Source: Mytilus californianus
Lineage: Eukaryota; Mollusca; Bivalvia; Mytilida; Mytilidae
Direction: 5' to 3'
Length of the DNA: 64,000 bases
NCBI RefSeq assembly: GCF_021869535.1
Contig: NW_026262668.1
Coordinates: forward strand, 23,441,732-23,505,731
In this document: positions 60,401-64,000 of the stretch, piece after piece
How the letters are laid out: each line of letters begins with the position of its first letter
Numbering within the stretch: position 1 is the stretch's first letter
The notes under the pieces: generated by a model
The model's input: the letters and a program-made list of their open reading frames with translations, nothing else
What the model was told of the DNA's origin: nothing
The model's database searches: none
Made by a program: the position numbers and the translations under genes

Positions 60401-63011
60401 GTTTTTCTGGGTGGAGTCAGTTGTTGGAGGTTTGTGTTGTCTGTTGTACTAATATTTTTGTTATTTCTGTCGTCCTTATTGTGAATCATATCACAATGTA
60501 TCAGTTGGCATAGTAGCAAAAATTTTTAACTTGTAGTTAAATGTAAAAATCTTTTTAACTTAAGGACAATTTGTGGTATTTTTGAAATGAGTAAACTAAG
60601 AACCAGAAGAATTCATTGAAAACTTACCATTTGTTGGATTTGCAGGTCTTACATCATTTGAGTACAGTGATACAGGTACTGGAATTATATCATCAGCTAA
60701 TTCCTTTAAATCTAAAAAAGAAAGGAAATTTCAATTTAGATTTTTAGCAACTACGTACCTGGTAAAGGTTATTCCAGACATTTGTCAAACATGCTGACAT
60801 CAATATCAGATAAACAACTTACCGGTAAGTAAAGTTTACAGAAGTTTTTATCAGCTGAATAGTCATTATAAACACTGCAATTCAAATTCTTTTAGATAAT
60901 TACTCAAGAAGATTATTGATCTGAATGTGTATTACATGTAACAATACTGACTCAAAATTATGGTTAAGTGTTTTAATAACAGTTTTGACAAAAGTTACAT
61001 AATTCATACACCAATCTTCAGTTGTCTTTTGTGAATGAGTTACACCTATTGTCTCAGGGTCAATCAGTGTAAACAACTTCATTGAACAATCGGTTCTTAC
61101 TGTCACTTATTAACATAAGCATTGTACAATAGGAAATTTACGGGAAAGTGCACGAATTTGAAAGTCGTCTTTAAAAAGTAATATGTAAAACTGAAACAAA
61201 TTTACTACACTTGTTATTACATGTCACTTATAGTTTACTCATAAAACAGGCTCTCAATATATTTGTCGCTAAAAAAAATTCAAATTACTTAAGGGTTTCC
61301 AGATTTTCGAGCTCAGACAATGTCATACAGAGCACAGGGGAACATTATTAGAATTAAAACATAACAGCATCAGATGAATTGGGCTATTCCTTTTTAAGTC
61401 CCTTCTGGTCATAAAGCTTCTATGTACAGTCAGGGGACTTACTTAAATGAGTGATTTTTAAATCACTGATTCAAGTAACATTTATCCACAAATGTTGGAA
61501 GTAAGAGTTGTCTTTCATTAATAATCACCTATTTAAGTAGCTCAAATAAATCACTAGACTAAGTGATTTAATTTTATTGTAGCTTTAAATATACAAGACT
61601 AATGATCCAGGGACTAATTATGTTGCTAAAGTTATCTGAGAACCAACATCTGTGTTGATAGGATGACCGGTCATGTCAGGTGATAACCTAGCTTGTACTG
61701 AATCTGGGATAATGACATGAAAATCACTTGTTTAAGTATCTTACCTCTATTTTCTTCCAAAAAATCACTTCTTTAAGTATTATTATTTTAATTACCCCCA
61801 CTAATTTCAACACCCTCGAACAGTGAAATTTTGATCGCCAACAGTAAAATTTTATTACATAATCTGTAAGATGAAACCTTGAATTTTACAGGAAAATTAC
61901 TCCCACTGCTGGGAAAAATCTGATTAGAAAGTATCAGTTCATTATGTTAAGCCTTAATTATAGCATTTTTTCAACAAATATAGAATTTACAGCTAAATGA
62001 TTGCATCAAAGGCATAACCTTGATATTTATAAGAAGAAAAAGGTTATTTTTTTCCAATTTTACTAATAATAAAATATAATCTAAACCTATATATATGTTT
62101 AAAATTTTGGTAAAACTACAAAATCACAATTTATGACAAAATTTTGAATTTGCTACTTAAATAAGTGATTTTATAAATAACTCATTTAAGTAAGTCCCCT
62201 GACTGATGTATATATATATTCCTGGCTTTCAAATATTTAGGTTTGAGCGTTCCTAATGTATTAATCCAGGAAAGCCCTTAGAAAGCACAAAATTTAGAAT
62301 GTTATTTTTAATAAATACAGCATTCCAAGACATGACAGACAAATAAACATACAATTGTACAACAAAATCTCATAATAATTCACAATATTTTCCTAATGTA
62401 TATTGTAAACTGTTTCAATGTCATATGAATGTACAATGTACATGTTTTGGGTACTCCAATAAAATGATTTAATAGGGATTTCTTTAATGTTTTAACAGTA
62501 TCCAGACTGGTTTCAGATTTGATATCATATACAACTGTGATGTATTTGGTTTCAACAGGGTTTTTTGTGTTGAAATAGTTTCAAAGAAACTCCAAAAATA
62601 TCAATATTGACATCTTCCTTTGATAAAATGTCCAAGTAATAGTATCCACGGTAGATGGTAGTGTATCTTACATACATGTACAATATCAAGGGATTCAATC
62701 ATCAAACTAATGCTTTTTTCATCATGTTCTTCTAACTGCTTTTCTATTTGAGTTATTTTCTTCCACATCTAGTAAACAAATACATTATTTAAATACTTCT
62801 TACTAGTTTCCTGTAGTAAATGGTCATTTGGATCAAATTCCATACAGCCATCTAAATTAGTCTCAGTCTGTCCAGTATCTAAGCAAGTCATTTCCCCTTG
62901 TTGACTTTCAGAATTGCCTGTCTGAGATTCTTCATCTGACGATAACTCTATTTTTATTATATCTTGAATAGTGGATTCTGATGAAATATTTCCAGCATTC
63001 TTTCCAGGTAC
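48050..63011 (-). CDS. Probable nuclear protein with SAMD3-like region (five 3' exons; 5' end outside window)
   Basis: Exons in coding order are 63011-62804, 60711-60628, 59372-59099, 50359-50260 and 48400-48050. The phases chain as 1, 1, 2, 0. All junctions are AG/GT, with gtaagt or gtaaga donors. The 338 codons in the window include an acidic part with DIIKIELSSDEES, then LPFPDPFPLEKLPYG, GIVSRPGKMQF, and the block YPTPQQKVEVAKAIVTTFP...DSWITVLSDKYRNERRL. That block resembles the 'YPT...FP.L....W...L..K..N.RR' region of SAMD3-like proteins. A basic stretch PWKKRQK and an acidic C-terminus with DIKTEP follow. No SAM or DNA-binding domain is visible in the part present. Function is unknown; a nuclear regulatory role is inferred from the KKRQK and SUMO-type motifs. 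A dead copy of its last exon lies at 20500-21765. Confidence 0.75.
48401..50259 (-). other. Intron of the minus-strand gene
   Basis: Its 3' part (48500-48950) is collinear with 22140-22600. The remainder shows no exon or recognised element beyond short repeats such as 'aaggggcataactctttt' (about 50041 and 50205). Confidence 0.5.
50260..50359 (-). CDS. Minus-strand gene, SAMD3-like region exon
   Basis: A 100-bp exon between tctgtttacag and gtaagttg. It encodes YPTPQQKVEVAKAIVTTFP and then KLDQKTNRGQASSL. It ends in phase 0, joining directly to DSWITV. Confidence 0.8.
50879..51088 (+). repeat. 210-bp module, copy 1
   Basis: Nearly identical to 54632-54842 (gcgctccacctggagcagc, cagttggggcaagtatgg). 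In both places it is followed by monomers of the 126/136-bp family, so it seems to be the head of that repeat element. Confidence 0.65.
51260..53851. mobile_element. 2.6-kb insertion within a tandem-repeat monomer, candidate TTA-target element
   Basis: It interrupts a monomer of the array family: the left flank ends ggaccTTA and the right flank resumes TTAatatggactaattt, so TTA is duplicated (51257-51259; 53852-53854). The ends ggatgta...cct and, reverse-complemented, ggatgtacacct are weakly inverted. A 3-bp TTA duplication is usual for PIF/Harbinger elements. There is no transposase ORF. Confidence 0.5.
51413..53247. mobile_element. Composite with two near-identical ~466-bp direct repeats, each with inverted ends
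   Basis: The repeats at 51413-51880 and 52784-53247 each start ggtgtaataccacc and end ggtggtattacacc. They differ by a handful of changes, including a 6-bp deletion. The pair encloses about 900 bp without an ORF, and TTGA lies on both outer sides (51409-51412; 53248-53251). It could be an LTR-like (TRIM) element or two MITEs mobilised together. Confidence 0.6.
54632..54842 (+). repeat. 210-bp module, copy 2
   Basis: Second copy of the module at 50879-51088, heading the long array that follows. Confidence 0.65.
54895..56280 (+). repeat. Tandem array of ~10 monomers alternating 126 and 136 bp
   Basis: Each unit carries 'aaaatctaaatac', 'tcagcatatcaaagaacccc', 'attcaattttt' and 'gtttaattttggaccc'. 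Spacing of the T5 block is 126, 136, 126, 136, 136, 125, 136, 136 and 136. Some consecutive units are open in one frame (SISKNP.., SLILDP), but this looks incidental. Confidence 0.75.
56713..56787. repeat. Hairpin MITE, first of a pair
   Basis: The arms ataatttaaagcagtgtaag and (from the right) cttacactgttttaaattat form a nearly perfect stem of about 28 bp around a short loop. Confidence 0.7.
56818..56893. repeat. Hairpin MITE, second of a pair
   Basis: The arms ataatttaaaagcagtgtaa and ctttcactgctttaaattat belong to the same family as 56713-56787, 30 bp away and in tandem. Confidence 0.7.
56894..58430. other. Intronic repeat remnant and unassigned DNA
   Basis: About 56930-57340 holds two diverged units (tttgtggtatgga, caaagagatccat) ending in cgacgacgacgacgacgcc and cgtcataccaatatacgac. 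A related unit lies at 54290-54480. 57340-58430 shows nothing recognised. Confidence 0.45.
58440..59035 (+). repeat. Three-unit array ending in acggacggacgg and a GC hairpin
   Basis: Three ~165-180-bp units (catggggttgtcaa, tttttgaccttgacctttga, gacacaccctctggt) end in tacggacggacggacagac and a hairpin at 59004-59028 (stem CTGCC / GGCAG, loop ATTC), followed by TAAT. Confidence 0.7.
59099..59372 (-). CDS. Minus-strand gene, central exon
   Basis: A 274-bp exon between tatgtttcag and gtaagt. It encodes GSRMEDEASWKSKKWEYF, LRKSRGSSYMGARVH, PFPDPFPLEKLPYGARAK and FLDTIFNEVVKYTG. It ends in phase 2, and the first base of the next exon gives Leu. Confidence 0.8.
59373..60627 (-). other. Intron of the minus-strand gene
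   Basis: About 59600-59700 is the cgagcatcgctgatc...gatgagtctttt repeat module. 60136-60407 is a minisatellite. There is no further exon. Confidence 0.5.
60136..60407 (+). repeat. 41-bp minisatellite, about 6.6 copies
   Basis: Units beginning caggttatctggaccatg start at 60136, 60177, 60218, 60259, 60300, 60341 and 60382, an exact 41-bp period with very few differences. Confidence 0.85.
60628..60711 (-). CDS. Minus-strand gene, 84-bp exon
   Basis: Flanked by cttttttag and gtaagt. It encodes LKELADDIIPVPVSLYSNDV and then RPANPTN. Phase 1 in and 1 out, consistent with both neighbours. Confidence 0.72.
60712..62803 (-). other. Intron of the minus-strand gene
   Basis: Dominated by the inverted-repeat element at 61427-62205. 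The flanking sequence shows no exon. Confidence 0.55.
61427..62205. mobile_element. 779-bp non-autonomous DNA transposon, 26-bp perfect TIR, 5-bp target duplication
   Basis: It starts cagtcaggggacttactt and ends with the exact reverse complement. 26 bp are perfect and similarity continues to about 55 bp. ATGTA flanks both sides (61422-61426; 62206-62210). The interior carries several more copies of a motif like aaatcacttgtttaagta in both orientations. There is no ORF. The superfamily was not identified. Confidence 0.8.
62804..63011 (-). CDS. Minus-strand gene, acidic exon with SIM-like motif
   Basis: A 208-bp exon between ttattattcag and gtaaga, phase 0 to 1. It encodes VPGKNAGNISSESTIQ, DIIKIELSSDEESQTG and MEFDPNDHLLQET. 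IIKI followed by phosphorylatable SSDEE matches a SUMO-interaction motif with an acidic patch. The exon's other frames are closed. Confidence 0.7.
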
Positions 63012-64000
63012 CTGAATAATAAGATATATTTAACTGAGTTGAAAAAGATAGCAACTAATGTAAATATGTGAACTGCAACAGGTGTATTCCATCTTAATGG
63101 CATTCTAATATCATTTCTCGTGGATGCTGATGATAGACTCAATGTACACTAGTTCACACAGTAAATGTGCCATGCATGAAAATTGTGCGAAAAATCGTGT
63201 GTATGTGTATTTCCTGAGTGGCACATTTACTTGTATACACTAATATATAATTTCACTCCTGAATGTTAAATATAAAATTAGATAATGGACAATAAGCCTG
63301 TAATTCAGTGGTTGTTGTTTGTTGCTAAATATCATATTTGTTTTTTTAGTTCATTGTTTTTTACATAAATCAGGCCTTTAGCTTTCTCGTTTGAATTGTT
63401 TTACATTTGCCATTTTGGGGCCTTTTATAGCTGACTATGCGGCAGGGCTTCCAAAACGGTCATATACTCCGGACAAGTCCGATAAATTATATAAATGACT
63501 TGTTGTGTCGAGGCTGAAACAGACATTTTAATAACATAGTTCAGAAAAAAAATATAGTTCATGCGATCTTTTCAGTTTTTGACCTGACCTTTTGCCTTAA
63601 ACAGCCACACATTTCCGGTCATAAAAGTGACATGATGAATAATTACTATCAAAACAAACCCTACTTTAATTCCTTCTCATTACAATCAAGGTTAATTAGT
63701 TCTCTGACAGCAGATTTTACCTGTTCAGGTGACAGGTAAACTATTTTGTACCGGACATTGATCGGTCTATTAAAAGTTATTTTCTTAAATATCAGCGGTT
63801 TGTGTCTAATTTATTTAGCCAACAAGATTACCAGAAAACGTATATAAATATTATTTGATGAAAATTTAAAAGGTAGTAATAAAGGTTTTAAGTGAAAAAT
63901 CGTCAGAACCACATTTTAACTAGTACACTCGTGCGCATGTGTGTAGGTGCGAGCTTAAATTATGCATCCGATTATTCAAAAATGCTAAAAATATCATTAA
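63012..64000. other. Upstream part of the minus-strand gene or its intron
   Basis: About 63290-63440 is a reverse dispersed mussel repeat. A short minus-strand open stretch at about 63730-63810 ends SPEQ before a CAG|GTAAAA donor in phase 0, compatible with the next exon, but lacks a convincing acceptor or start and is not called as an exon. Nothing else is recognised. Confidence 0.35.

Noticed and set aside
60065-60513. Repetitive 75-77 codon frames (GPCVDHCCP-type repeats)
   Set aside because: Translation of the 41-bp minisatellite within an intron; period 41 is not a multiple of 3.
63730-63812. Possible further upstream exon of the minus-strand gene ending SPEQ at CAG|GTAAAA
   Set aside because: Phase fits, but no good acceptor or start codon is visible and the sequence sits beside dispersed repeats; left as unproven.
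1-64000. tRNA, rRNA or CRISPR arrays
   Set aside because: No cloverleaf, rRNA core or regularly spaced repeat-spacer pattern was seen; the regular repeats found have no unique spacers.

Overview
This AT-rich, intron-rich eukaryotic window most likely comes from a marine mussel (Mytilus or a close relative). The organism call rests on intergenic repeats I recognise as mussel-type. Examples are a roughly 275-bp dispersed element containing 'gtggtatgagtgccaatgag', a module containing 'gtcactgatgagtctt' followed by 'gacgaaacgcgcgtctgg', and tandem arrays ending in 'acggacggac' plus a GC hairpin. There are no long ORFs. The genes had to be assembled from short exons by matching splice sites and reading phase.

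I support three protein-coding loci. (1) Positions 46-4553 (+) hold the last four exons of a small EGF-like single-pass receptor; its 5' end lies outside the window. (2) Positions 27121-40540 (+) hold a complete six-exon paralogue of the same gene, giving a predicted 338-residue protein. It has a signal peptide, a 12-cysteine MEGF/scavenger-receptor-F-like ectodomain, a short juxtamembrane cassette, one membrane span and a tail of about 183 residues rich in Ser/Thr with several Tyr motifs. (3) Positions 63011-48050 (-) hold five phase-matched 3' exons of a probable nuclear protein. It has an acidic N-terminal part with a SUMO-interaction-like motif, a region resembling that of SAMD3-like proteins, and a C-terminal SUMO-acceptor-like motif.

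Layout: 1-22600 and about 27100-48960 are two diverged copies of one segmental duplication. Each copy carries the receptor gene on the left and the last exon of the minus-strand gene on the right. In the right copy that exon belongs to the intact gene. In the left copy (20.5-21.77 kb) it is dead: it has lost its splice acceptor, carries in-frame stops and is split by an insertion of about 0.9 kb. Comparing the copies gives empty sites for several mobile-element insertions. Between the copies (about 22.6-27.1 kb) lies a decayed reverse-transcriptase element on the minus strand.

The rest is introns and intergenic DNA packed with mobile elements. These include a TTAA-flanked element (31128-31758), a 779-bp element with 26-bp perfect terminal inverted repeats and a 5-bp target duplication (61427-62205), a foldback element (42380-42668), a nested composite (51260-53851), paired hairpins (56713-56893), a 41-bp minisatellite (60136-60407) and several tandem-monomer arrays. 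The most interesting biology is the pair of receptors: by hand count their ectodomain exons differ far more than the tail exon. I see no rRNA, tRNA, CRISPR or bacterial-type operon.
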